64,000 nt of DNA, from assembly GCF_004349145.1 (NCBI RefSeq), contig NZ_SMFO01000004.1, forward strand, positions 62,001-126,000, read 5' to 3'. The translations under genes were made by a program, and so were the position numbers. The notes beneath the pieces were generated by a model. The model saw nothing but the letters and a program-made list of their open reading frames with translations. It was not told where the DNA came from and did no database searches. The DNA comes from Flavobacterium hiemivividum (GTDB lineage Bacteria > Bacteroidota > Bacteroidia > Flavobacteriales > Flavobacteriaceae). Of the stretch, positions 39,264 through 47,350 are shown piece after piece (positions within the stretch are counted from its first letter, which is position 1; each line of letters starts with the position of its first letter).

Positions 39264-40655
39264 ATGAAAATTACAAAAATTTGTTGCATTGGAGCGGGAT
39301 ATGTTGGTGGGCCAACAATGGCAGTGATAGCACAAAAATGCCCGCATATTCAAGTTACAGTAGTGGACTTGAATGCAGAGCGTATTGCGGCATGGAATGA
39401 TGAAGATTTAAATAATATTCCAATTTACGAGCCGGGACTAGATGCAATTGTGGGGGAAGCAAGAGGAAGAAACTTATTCTTTTCGACTGAGGTTGAAAAA
39501 GCAATTGACGAGGCGCAAATCATTTTTATCTCGGTGAATACTCCTACCAAAACTTACGGTAAAGGAAAAGGTATGGCAGCCGACTTGAAATACATTGAGT
39601 TATGCGCCAGACAAATTGCTAAAATTGCCAAGGATGATAAAATAGTGGTGGAGAAATCGACGCTTCCGGTGCGAACTGCTGAAGCGATTAAAAGTATTCT
39701 AGACAATACCGGAAATGGGGTGCAATTCCAAATTTTATCTAATCCAGAGTTTCTGGCGGAGGGAACTGCGGTGCAGGATTTATTAAATCCAGACCGAATA
39801 TTGATTGGTGGAGACACCACTGCCGAAGGTCAAGAAGCGATTCAAACTCTTGTTGATGTTTACGCTAATTGGGTGCCGGTCGACAAGATATTGACTACTA
39901 ATGTGTGGTCGTCTGAATTGTCGAAGTTGACTGCAAATGCGTTTTTGGCACAAAGGATTTCGTCTATAAATGCGATGTCGGAGCTTTGTGAGAAAACAGG
40001 GGCTGATGTAAATGAAGTTGCCAGAGCCATTGGAATGGATAGTCGTATAGGGCCAAAATTTCTGAAAGCATCTGTAGGTTTTGGTGGTTCTTGTTTCCAA
40101 AAAGACATTCTGAATTTGGTTTATATCGCTAAATCCTACGGATTGAATGAAGTGGCCGATTATTGGGAACAGGTGATTATCATGAACGATCATCAAAAAA
40201 GACGTTTTTCGAGTAATATCGTACAAACGCTTTACAACACAGTTTCTGATAAAAAAATTACGTTCTTAGGTTGGGCTTTCAAAAAAGACACAAACGACAC
40301 TAGAGAGTCGGCTGCTATTTATGTAGCTGACGATCTGATTAATGAAAACGCAAAAATTGCGGTATACGATCCTAAGGTTTCCAGAAAGAAAATCTTAGCT
40401 GATTTGGATTATTTGGAATCTAGAAAAGCAGAGAATAATGCAAATGCAATTCTGTCATTTGAAGATCCTTATGAAGCCTGCAAAGAGGCGCATGCCATAG
40501 CGGTGCTTACGGAATGGGATGAGTTTGCTCAGTACGACTGGCAGCGTATTTATGATTCGATGCAAAAGCCGGCATTTGTTTTCGATGGTAGAAATGTATT
40601 AGAGGGTGCTGTTTTAGAGAAAATTGGGTTTATTTATCAGGGGATAGGTTCGTGA
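39264..40655 (+). CDS. ugd: UDP-glucose 6-dehydrogenase (eukaryote-like long form)
   Basis: The enzyme (463 residues) oxidises UDP-glucose twice to UDP-glucuronate using NAD. The N-terminal Rossmann motif is [16 protein letters not shown]; the conserved [11 protein letters not shown] and [10 protein letters not shown] segments are present; the catalytic cysteine is in [11 protein letters not shown]; the C-terminal UDP-binding domain begins near [16 protein letters not shown]. Length and motifs match the animal-type UGDH clade rather than the shorter bacterial type. Translation starts only 8 bases after a 30-copy CCGAAAA tract, so its expression may vary with tract length. Confidence 0.95.
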   Translation: MKITKICCIGAGYVGGPTMAVIAQKCPHIQVTVVDLNAERIAAWNDEDLNNIPIYEPGLDAIVGEARGRNLFFSTEVEKAIDEAQIIFISVNTPTKTYGKGKGMAADLKYIELCARQIAKIAKDDKIVVEKSTLPVRTAEAIKSILDNTGNGVQFQILSNPEFLAEGTAVQDLLNPDRILIGGDTTAEGQEAIQTLVDVYANWVPVDKILTTNVWSSELSKLTANAFLAQRISSINAMSELCEKTGADVNEVARAIGMDSRIGPKFLKASVGFGGSCFQKDILNLVYIAKSYGLNEVADYWEQVIIMNDHQKRRFSSNIVQTLYNTVSDKKITFLGWAFKKDTNDTRESAAIYVADDLINENAKIAVYDPKVSRKKILADLDYLESRKAENNANAILSFEDPYEACKEAHAIAVLTEWDEFAQYDWQRIYDSMQKPAFVFDGRNVLEGAVLEKIGFIYQGIGS

Positions 40656-40660
40656 AATCC

Positions 40661-40716
40661 TCACCCCGGCCCTCTCCTCCCGATAATTATCGGGAGGAGA
40701 GGGAGACGAAGTGGTG
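40661..40716. repeat. 34-base perfect palindrome (REP-like, possible terminator of ugd)
   Basis: Positions 40670-40703 form a perfect 17-bp inverted repeat (CCCTCTCCTCCCGATAA and its complement). It is enclosed by TCACC (40661-40665) and GGTGA (40712-40716). It begins 6 bases after ugd. There is no T run, so it resembles a dispersed palindromic repeat more than a classic terminator. Confidence 0.75.
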
Positions 40717-40798
40717 AAAAGTGTTGTGTGTATATGATATAATTTAGGCAAATTAAACGTTTGTTGAGGATAACTACGGGTGAGTTTTTTGCTGTATT

Positions 40799-40968
40799 TT
40801 AATAAAAAAGCTGTCGCTATTTTATTAAATACTCGAACTGAGGTGTGTTAATTAGATAGTAATAAAAAAGCTGTCGCTATTTTATTAAAACATTCGAACT
40901 GACGGATGCTAATAAGATAGTAAAAAAAAAAGCTATCGCTACTTTATAAAAATAGTCGAACTGACATA
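40799..40968 (+). repeat. Three tandem hairpin repeats of about 60 bases
   Basis: Copies start at about 40801, 40861 and 40921. Each has a hairpin with A/T stem arms (AATAAAA and TTTTATT in the first two) around a conserved loop AGCTGTCGCT (AGCTATCGCT in the third). Each is followed by TCGAACTGA and a short linker (GATAGT) between copies. Related units are at 49815-49865 (inverted) and 63895-63960. Confidence 0.85.
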
Positions 40969-41142
40969 TAAATGATTGATTAAACTTCTGGATATATAAC
41001 CGATATCTTAGTCGGGCAGCTTAATGATGCATAAGATTAGTGCTAATTAGTGTAATTTGTGGTAAAAAAAATAAGCTTCATCAATTAAATATTCGAAATA
41101 AAGGAATAAGAACTGGATTTTTATTCGAAAATAAAATACAAA

Positions 41143-41607
41143 ATGAACTGGTACGTAGTCTATACAAAACCCAAATGGGAGAAAAAAGTAGCGGAGCAAC
41201 TAACAAAGTTTGGACTTGAGTGTTATTGTCCTATGATAACGCAGGTACGACAATGGTCTGACCGAAAAAAGAAGGTAACGGTACCTCTTTTTAACTCCTA
41301 TATTTTTGTGCAGTTGGAAGATTCCGAGCGGAATTTAGTATTCCAATCAGCGGGGGCGGTGCGGTATTTGTTTTGGTTGGGGAAAGCTGCTATTGTTCGT
41401 GATGAAGAGATTGCAACTATTAAAAAATGGTTGGATACGCCTGATGTATATGATATTTCGATAGATGCAATACAAGTTGGAGATAAAATTACTTTAGAAT
41501 CGGGGCCGTTTTCTACGCAAGAAGCTGTTGTTCAGGAAGTGAATAAAACGCATTATATATTAGTCTTGGAGTCTTTGGGTTGTGTTTTGAAAATGAAGAT
41601 CAAGTAA
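41143..41607 (+). CDS. UpxY-family transcription antiterminator (NusG-like)
   Basis: A NusG paralogue of 154 residues. The N-terminal NGN domain is clear (NWYVVYTKPKWEKKVAEQLTKFGLECYCPMITQVRQWSDRKKKV; LFNSYIFVQL), and a C-terminal KOW-like domain follows (IQVGDKITLESGPFSTQEAVVQEV). In Bacteroides such UpxY proteins bind RNA polymerase in the leader of a capsule operon and prevent early termination. Its place inside this polysaccharide locus fits that role. Candidate targets are the leader before the wza-like gene at 47351 or the dehydrogenase gene directly after it (48 bases). Confidence 0.88.
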   Translation: MNWYVVYTKPKWEKKVAEQLTKFGLECYCPMITQVRQWSDRKKKVTVPLFNSYIFVQLEDSERNLVFQSAGAVRYLFWLGKAAIVRDEEIATIKKWLDTPDVYDISIDAIQVGDKITLESGPFSTQEAVVQEVNKTHYILVLESLGCVLKMKIK

Positions 41608-41655
41608 TCGTAATAATTTGGAATGTAATTATAGGTTGCAACTAATAGAAAAAAT

Positions 41656-42939
41656 ATGAGTTCTAGAATAAAAATAGCAGTTATTGGGTTGGGTTATGTA
41701 GGATTGCCTTTGGCACGTTTATTTGCAACAAACTATGCTGTTGTAGGTTTTGATATCAACCAAAGCAGAATTGATGGATTACGTTGCGGTATAGATCATA
41801 CCTTAGAAGTTTCTGATTCGGTGCTGAAACAAGTTTTGGTTTCGAATCCTTCAGAAGCAAATGGTTTGTTTTGTTCTTCGGACATTGTCGATATCAAAGA
41901 TTGCAATTATTACATTGTTACGGTTCCTACGCCAGTAGATAAAAATAACCGTCCTGACTTAACTCCTTTGTATAAATCATCTGAAACGGTTGCTAAGGTC
42001 TTGAAAAAAGGAGATATTGTTATTTATGAGTCAACTGTTTATCCCGGAGTTACCGAGGAGGAATGTGTGCCTGTATTAGAAAGAATTTCGGGATTGCGAT
42101 TTAATGTTGATTTTTTTGCGGGCTATTCGCCAGAACGAATTAATCCTGGAGATAAAGAACATACTGTTGATAAAATATTGAAAGTTACTGCGGGCTCCAC
42201 AGCTGAAACCGGTCAAAAGGTAGATCAATTGTACCGGTCTGTGATTACCGCAGGTACCTACTTGGCGCCTTCGATAAAAATAGCCGAAGCTGCTAAAGTG
42301 ATTGAGAACTCACAGCGGGATATAAATATAGCGTTTGTTAATGAGTTGGCTAAAATCTTCAACTTAATGGATATTGATACTCAAGAAGTATTAAAAGCTG
42401 CTGGAACCAAATGGAATTTTCTACCTTTTAAACCAGGACTGGTTGGCGGACATTGTATTGGTGTCGACCCTTACTACTTGGCTCAAAAAGCGCAAGAATT
42501 AGGGTATCACCCAGAAATTATTCTAGCGGGCAGACGCTTGAATGACAGTATGGGGGATTATGTTGCTTCTCAAATCGTGAAATTGATGATTAAAAAAGGA
42601 ATTTCGGTTAATGGCGCTACGCTTTTAATGCTAGGAATTACTTTTAAAGAAAATTGTCCTGATGTTCGCAATACTAAAATTGTAGATGTGATTTCAGCCT
42701 TAGCTGATTATGGAATTACATTTACGATTTATGATCCTTTGGCTAATCCGGATTCCGTATACCACGAATATAAATTAAAAACTATTGCGGTAGTACCCAA
42801 TCAAAAATTTGATGCCATTGTTCTGGGTGTCGCGCATACCGCATTTTTAAAGTTGGACTTGTCACAATTGCAGAATACAAAAAGTGTGTTGTATGATGTG
42901 AAAGGGGTTTTGGGGGATGAGGTTGATGGGAGGTTGTAA
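41656..42939 (+). CDS. UDP-N-acetylhexosamine 6-dehydrogenase (WbpO/TviB type)
   Basis: A nucleotide-sugar dehydrogenase of 427 residues. NAD-binding motif IAVIGLGYVGLPLARLFA, the YESTVYPGVTEEECVPVLE segment typical of WbpO/TviB, the catalytic cysteine in GLVGGHCIGVDPYYLA and the C-terminal domain start LGITFKENCPDVRNTK are all present. The group oxidises UDP-GalNAc or UDP-GlcNAc to the uronic acid. With the WbpP-like epimerase at 37481 it would make UDP-GalNAcA. It follows the antiterminator gene and is followed by the first large repeat array. Confidence 0.9.
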   Translation: MSSRIKIAVIGLGYVGLPLARLFATNYAVVGFDINQSRIDGLRCGIDHTLEVSDSVLKQVLVSNPSEANGLFCSSDIVDIKDCNYYIVTVPTPVDKNNRPDLTPLYKSSETVAKVLKKGDIVIYESTVYPGVTEEECVPVLERISGLRFNVDFFAGYSPERINPGDKEHTVDKILKVTAGSTAETGQKVDQLYRSVITAGTYLAPSIKIAEAAKVIENSQRDINIAFVNELAKIFNLMDIDTQEVLKAAGTKWNFLPFKPGLVGGHCIGVDPYYLAQKAQELGYHPEIILAGRRLNDSMGDYVASQIVKLMIKKGISVNGATLLMLGITFKENCPDVRNTKIVDVISALADYGITFTIYDPLANPDSVYHEYKLKTIAVVPNQKFDAIVLGVAHTAFLKLDLSQLQNTKSVLYDVKGVLGDEVDGRL

Positions 42940-43450
42940 GTTATGGGTTATCGGTTGTCTGTTATCTGTTATCTGTTGTCGGTTTTCCGTTATCTGTTGT
43001 GAGTTAGTTCGACACACAGTTTGTCATCCCGACAGAGGAGGACTCGAGGGTTTACCCGAACAGGAGAAGCAATCTCCACATAGTTTTAGTTCTGTTATCG
43101 GTTGTCGGTTTTCTGTTATCTGTTGTGAGTTAGTTCGACACACAGCGTGTCATTCCGGAGGACTCGAGGGTTTACCGCAACAGGCGAAGCGATCTTAAAC
43201 TCCAATAATCAAATTGCTGAGACGCTTCCAGCGTGACAGACTGGGTGGTTAAACTTGTGTGGGTGATTTTGAAGTTAAACGTTACAAATTAACATCTAGT
43301 TTGTCATTCCGGAGGAATCTCACGCTCCAATAAGCCAATTGCAAAGACGATTACAACTTGGTAAACGGTGTAGTGTAAACTGTGTGTTTCCTGGTTTGTG
43401 TGAGACGCTTCCAGCGTGACAAACTTTGAGAATGAACGTTACAAATTAAC
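42940..43450. repeat. Dispersed-repeat array A
   Basis: No gene. It starts with GTTATC-type words (42941-43005), then two copies of a roughly 75-base unit, GAGTTAGTTCGACACACAG to ACAGG.GAAGC.ATCT (43000-43076 and 43126-43197). Two copies of the small palindrome ACGCT-TCC-AGCGT (43222-43234 and 43405-43417) and TTTGTCATTCCGGAGG words follow. The frames that stay open here repeat the same peptide (VRHTA...GGLEGLP) in each copy and are not genes. Confidence 0.8.
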
Positions 43451-43487
43451 AGATGCTTTGTCATCCGAGGGACGAAATAATCTGCAC

Positions 43488-43556
43488 ACTCCCGCCTGCC
43501 AACGCTAAAATTCACGCCGTAATTTTACATATAAAAATAGTAGGGCGGGGTTAAGA
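43488..43556. repeat. Second dispersed repeat family, copy 1
   Basis: A unit with CCCGCC at 43491 and GGCGGG at 43554 as ends encloses CCAACGCTAAAATTCACGCC and TAAAAATAGTAGG. A related copy is at 50063-50125 (CCAAGGCTGAAATTCATGCC and TAAAAATAGAAGG). The remaining bases to manC hold no gene. Confidence 0.65.
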
Positions 43557-43683
43557 CTGCTAATGATAAGGTTTTCCGTTTTGATTGGTGGTATGGAAAA
43601 AATTCCGGGGATATTAGACTGTACCCTGACCACTGCTCACTCACTTCTCAAACTCTCAATTATGACTTAATGGATTTTATCAG

Positions 43684-43691
43684 TAGATTTG
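43684..43691 (+). promoter_or_regulatory. Possible promoter -7 element of manC
   Basis: TAGATTTG (43684-43691) matches TAnnTTTG, 25 bases before the manC ATG. No TTTG at the right distance upstream. Confidence 0.4.
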
Positions 43692-43716
43692 CATTAGAAG
43701 AAGAATATTGAATACT

Positions 43717-44724
43717 ATGGAAAATAAAATTTCGGTTACCCATGTCATACTAACTGGAGGTGTTGGTAGCCGTTTGTGGCCATTATCACGTAAAAGTCAA
43801 CCCAAACAATATTTGGATATTTTTGATGGAAAGTCGTTGTTCGAAATGACAGTCGATCGTAACCGCGATATTGCTGATAAAGTAATGGTAGTTGGTAATA
43901 TCGATAATTGTCATTTGAGTAAAAAAGTATTAGAGAAATCAAATACATCTTATATAGACATCATAGAATCTACGCCTAGGAATACTGCCGCTGCGATTGC
44001 CTTTGCAGCTTTTGCCTCTGAGCCAGATGATATATTGATCGTCACACCTTCGGATCATATTATTGGAAAAATGGACCGCTATGAAGAAGCGATTCAGGAA
44101 GCAGTAGATAAAGCAGCCCAAGGATCGATTGTTACTTTTGGAATTGTTCCTACTAAACCAGAAACGGGATACGGATATATTGAGCGGAACGGCGATAATG
44201 TTCTTTCTTTTAGAGAAAAACCAAACCAAGTATCAGCTCGAGATTTTATCGCCAAAGGAAATTTTCTGTGGAACAGCGGTATGTTTTGTTTTAAAGCTTC
44301 GGTATTTTTGGAAGAGTTGCAAGTCTATGCTCCAGTAGTGTATGAAACATCAAAACGGGCCTGGGATAATAACAGCAACGGAAATTTGGATTTGGCACTA
44401 TCACTTAGCATTCCTTCAATTAGTGTAGATTATGCTATAATGGAACGATCTAAAAAAATAAAAGTGGTGGCCTCGCATTTTGATTGGTCTGATTTAGGGT
44501 CATTTGAATCAGTCTATGATTATTTAATTACCATTGGTCATCCAGTAGATGAAAATGGCAATATGGTGATTGGAACTACTAATTACACTGCTTTCATTGG
44601 AGTAAAAGACACCATTTTTGTTTATACACCAACAGCCAACTTAATTCTAAAAAAGGAATTTTCTCAGGATGTAAAGAGTGTGTATAATGAATTAGAAAGA
44701 AGGAATCCGGGGTTGTTGGAATAG
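43717..44724 (+). CDS. manC: Mannose-1-phosphate guanylyltransferase
   Basis: The enzyme (335 residues) joins mannose-1-phosphate and GTP to GDP-mannose. The nucleotidyltransferase signature is HVILTGGVGSRLWPLSRKSQPKQYL; RNTAAAIAFAA, TPSDHIIG, FREKPN and VDYAIMERS follow in order. It lacks the C-terminal isomerase domain of bifunctional ManC/AlgA proteins. I use the ATG at 43717 (MENKISVTHVIL) rather than a TTG nine bases earlier. Its product is the substrate of Gmd at 62761, about 18 kb away in the same locus. It stands isolated between repeat arrays. Confidence 0.93.
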   Translation: MENKISVTHVILTGGVGSRLWPLSRKSQPKQYLDIFDGKSLFEMTVDRNRDIADKVMVVGNIDNCHLSKKVLEKSNTSYIDIIESTPRNTAAAIAFAAFASEPDDILIVTPSDHIIGKMDRYEEAIQEAVDKAAQGSIVTFGIVPTKPETGYGYIERNGDNVLSFREKPNQVSARDFIAKGNFLWNSGMFCFKASVFLEELQVYAPVVYETSKRAWDNNSNGNLDLALSLSIPSISVDYAIMERSKKIKVVASHFDWSDLGSFESVYDYLITIGHPVDENGNMVIGTTNYTAFIGVKDTIFVYTPTANLILKKEFSQDVKSVYNELERRNPGLLE

Positions 44725-44726
44725 GT

Positions 44727-45515
44727 TTGCTGTTATCGGTTATCTGTTGTCGGTTTTTCTGTTTTCTGAACACTTCTATCCGATTACTGACCACTGAACG
44801 CAGTTTTCTGTTGATTGTTCTCTGTTATCGGTTGTCTGTTATGAGTTATCGGTTTTCTGTTATCTGTTATGAGTTAGTTCGACACACAGCGTGTTATTCC
44901 GGAGGACTCGAGGGTTTACCCGAACAGGCGAAGCAATCTTAAACTCCAATAAGCAAATTGCTGAGACAGTTCTTTGTGACAAACTAGATGTTTTAAGGTT
45001 TTTGTGAGACGCTTCCAGCGTGACAAACTGGGTGGTTATCTCTTAGGAGTTGTCTGTTATCGGTTTAGTGTGGATTATCCGTTATGCGTTAGAAGTCGGC
45101 TGCCTTGGACACACAGTTTGTCATCCCGACAAAGGAGGGATCTCCGTATAGTTTGTGTTCTGTTCTCTGTTATGAGCTACCGTTTTTTTGATCACTGAAC
45201 GCTGTTGTGAGTTAGTTCGACACACAGCGTGTTATTGCGGAGGACTCGAGGGTTTACCTGAACAGGCGAAGCGATCTCAAATCCCTACAAACCTATTTTT
45301 GAGACGGTTTCCTGTGGAGTGTCTACCTTTGTTGAGACGCTTCCAGCGTGACAGACTAGGGGTAAGCTGGGTGGATAATTTTGAAGTTAAACATCGTGTT
45401 TCATGGTTTGTGTGAGACGCTTCCAGCGTGACAAACTGCTCGGAAAAATGTGAGGATAAAAGTTTTGCTTCAACAACCTGCTTTTCATTCAGAAGGAATC
45501 AAAACGAAATTAGAA
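44727..45515. repeat. Dispersed-repeat array B
   Basis: No gene. It contains long GTTATC/TTCTCTG-type stretches (44728-44866, 45042-45085, 45150-45205) and the GTTCGACACACAG unit at about 44870-44941 and 45205-45280. The palindrome ACGCT-TCC-AGCGT occurs at 45009, 45337 and 45417. About 390 bases (44866-45255) recur in array C at about 46000-46435. It ends just before the GIY-YIG gene with a degenerate CATTCAGAAGGAATC word (45486). Confidence 0.8.
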
Positions 45516-45518
45516 GAA

Positions 45519-45830
45519 CTACTCAAATTGAGAATTTAAAAATACCATTTCTGGATTAAAATCTTTTATTAAATCTAGTTTCAATTCTCTTCGCAAGTCT
45601 TTAATTTCTTTTTCTCTAGCAATCGCAAGTTGAATCCATCCAAAATGTTCATAATAAATCAAAAAATCTAAATTGTAACGAGCCGTAAAACTGTTTTGAT
45701 TAATCTTATCTTTATGTTCTTTCAACCTACGTCTAAGATCATTAGTCACACCGGTGTATAAGACAGTTCTACTTCTATTGGTTAAAATATAAACATAAAA
45801 GTTATAAATACCTTCTGTATATTCAATCAT
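45519..45830 (-). CDS. GIY-YIG nuclease-domain protein (small, UvrC-like URI domain)
   Basis: A single-domain protein of 103 residues. The GIY-YIG core is visible: FYVYILTNRSRTVLYTGVTNDLRRRLKEHK supplies the two conserved tyrosines (VYI and YTG in place of GIY and YIG) and the catalytic Arg region, and REKEIKDLRRELK supplies the Glu. Such stand-alone domains are predicted endonucleases; no cellular role is established. The gene is intact and has its own good promoter, and it lies alone inside a field of dispersed repeats, oriented against the capsule genes. This suggests a link to repeat mobility or maintenance, as inference only. Confidence 0.88.
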   Translation of the reverse strand: MIEYTEGIYNFYVYILTNRSRTVLYTGVTNDLRRRLKEHKDKINQNSFTARYNLDFLIYYEHFGWIQLAIAREKEIKDLRRELKLDLIKDFNPEMVFLNSQFE

Positions 45831-45846
45831 TGGTTTTTGCTTTTAT

Positions 45847-45878
45847 CAAAATTAATAATTCGGTTTTAAAAACACAAA
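45847..45878 (-). promoter_or_regulatory. Promoter of the GIY-YIG gene
   Basis: On the minus strand TTTG (45878-45875) and TAATTTTG (45854-45847), spacer 20, match the Bacteroidota consensus. The start would be near 45840, about 10 bases before the ATG at 45830. Confidence 0.68.
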
Positions 45879-45884
45879 CCCTTT

Positions 45885-46925
45885 CTATTAGTTTGTCATT
45901 CCGGAGGATTTGAGGGTTTACCCGAACAGGCGAAGCAATCTTCGTATAGTTTGTGTTATCGGTTGTCTGTTATGAGTTTTCGGTTTTCTGTTATCTGTTG
46001 TGAGTTAGTTCGACACACAGCGTGTTATTTCGGAGGACTCGAGGGTTTACCTGAACAGGCGAAGCAATCTTAAACTCCAATAAGCAAATTGCTGAGACAG
46101 TTCTTTGTGACAAACTAGATGTTTTAAGGTTTGTGTGAGACGCTTCCAGCGTGACAAAGTGGGTGGATATCTTTTAGGAGTTGTCTTTTATCGGTTTACT
46201 GTTGTGAGTTATCCGTTATGCGTTAGAAGTCGGCTGCCGTCGATACACAGTTTGTCATCCCGACAAAGGAGGGATCTCCGTATGGTTTGAGTTCTGTTCT
46301 CTGTTCTCTGTTCTCTGTTGTCGGTTGTCTGCTATCGGTTGTCTGTTATGAGTTACCGTTTTTTGATCACTGGACTCTGTTGTGAGTTAGTTCGAGACAC
46401 AGCGTGTTATTTCGGAGGACTCGAGGGTTTGCACGAACACGAGAAGTAATATCGAACTCCAATAAGTAAATTGCAGAGGCGGTTCTCTGTGACAAACTAA
46501 ATGTTTTAAGGTTTGTTTGAGACGCTTCCAGCGTGACAAAGTGGGTGGTTAAACTTTTGTGGATAATTTTTGAAGCCAAATGATGTGTTTCATGGTTTGT
46601 TTGAGACGCTTCCAGCGTGACAGACTGGTGGGTAAGCAGGGTGGATAATTTTGAATTCAAACGTTGTGTTTCATGGTTTGTGGGAGACGCTTCCAGCGTG
46701 ACAGACTGGGTGGTTATCTCTTAGGAGTTGTCTGTTATCGGTTTAGTGTTATGGATTATCCGTTATGTGTTAGAAGTCGGCTGCCTTCGACACACAGTTT
46801 GTCATCCCGACAGAGGAGGGATCTCCGTATAGTTTGTGTTCTGTTATCTGTTATGAGTTATCGGTTATCTGTTATGGGTTATGGGTTATCTTTTGTCTGT
46901 TTTCTGATCACTGACCACTGATCCC
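45885..46925. repeat. Dispersed-repeat array C
   Basis: No gene. It holds GTTCGACACACAG units at about 45889 (partial), 46003 and 46383. The palindrome ACGCT-TCC-AGCGT occurs at 46140, 46522, 46606 and 46687. GTTATC-type words occur at 45958, 46180, 46727 and 46838, and a short TTCTCTG tandem at 46289-46318. Positions 46000-46435 are a near copy of 44866-45255 in array B. Open frames in it repeat the same peptides and are not genes. Confidence 0.8.
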
Positions 46926-47140
46926 GACAGCTATTGGGACTGAAATGTGCAGCGTAAACACTGCAGGCTGACGACTCAAGAAAATCCCTCACTAAATTTA
47001 GTGATATTCACTTGGCTATGTTTTCACTTCCGAGGATCTAATGTATTGGTTATTAGTGATTTATTTTTAGACTTTATTGAGGTGTAAATACAGTATCAAG
47101 CGATTGCAAAAACAAAGTTTCAATTTTAAAATTTTAAGAC
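46926..47140. other. Gene-free stretch between array C and the wza-like leader
   Basis: Begins with ATCCCGACAGCTATTGGGA (an imperfect TCCC/GGGA hairpin), then about 180 bases of AT-rich unique sequence. I see no gene, RNA or clear repeat in it. Confidence 0.5.
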
Positions 47141-47350
47141 TACATTTGCAAAAATGGAATTTAAATGAATTTGTGTTTTTAACCACAAAGGAATAGAATC
47201 TAATTAAAATTCAAAGTTAGTGAGCCAGCAATGGGAGTCACAAGGGCGAAGCCATTTACAAGACTAACTTTTTAGTTCTAGTAAAGCATAAAAAAACAAG
47301 TATGAAACAGCACCAATTTTCCAGTGCTATTTTTCTTCAAATACATACCT
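47118..47350 (+). promoter_or_regulatory. Promoter and long structured leader of the second export operon
   Basis: TACATTTG (47141-47148), with TTTC 19 bases upstream (47118-47121), is a likely promoter and gives an unusually long leader of about 195 bases. In it AAAGTTAGT (47213-47221) pairs with ACTAACTTT (47263-47271), enclosing AATGG/CCATT. Close to the start codon AGCAC (47309-47313) pairs with GTGCT (47324-47328), followed by ATTTTTCTT, a terminator-like form. Such a leader would suit control by the UpxY-type antiterminator of this locus. Confidence 0.5.

Noticed and set aside
40799..40968. CRISPR-like array (three repeats of about 60 bases)
   Set aside because: Repeat and linker are both similar between copies, there are no distinct spacers, only three copies and no cas genes.
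42917..46921. Several open frames of 60-100 codons in the repeat arrays with shared peptides such as VRHTACHSGGLEGLP
   Set aside because: The peptides recur only because the DNA repeat recurs. Frames differ from copy to copy, none matches a known family and none has a promoter; only the GIY-YIG frame is a real gene.
44727..46925. Large array that could be mistaken for a CRISPR or an integron
   Set aside because: Repeats differ in length and order, are interleaved, and have no regular spacers, integrase or attC-like cassette genes.
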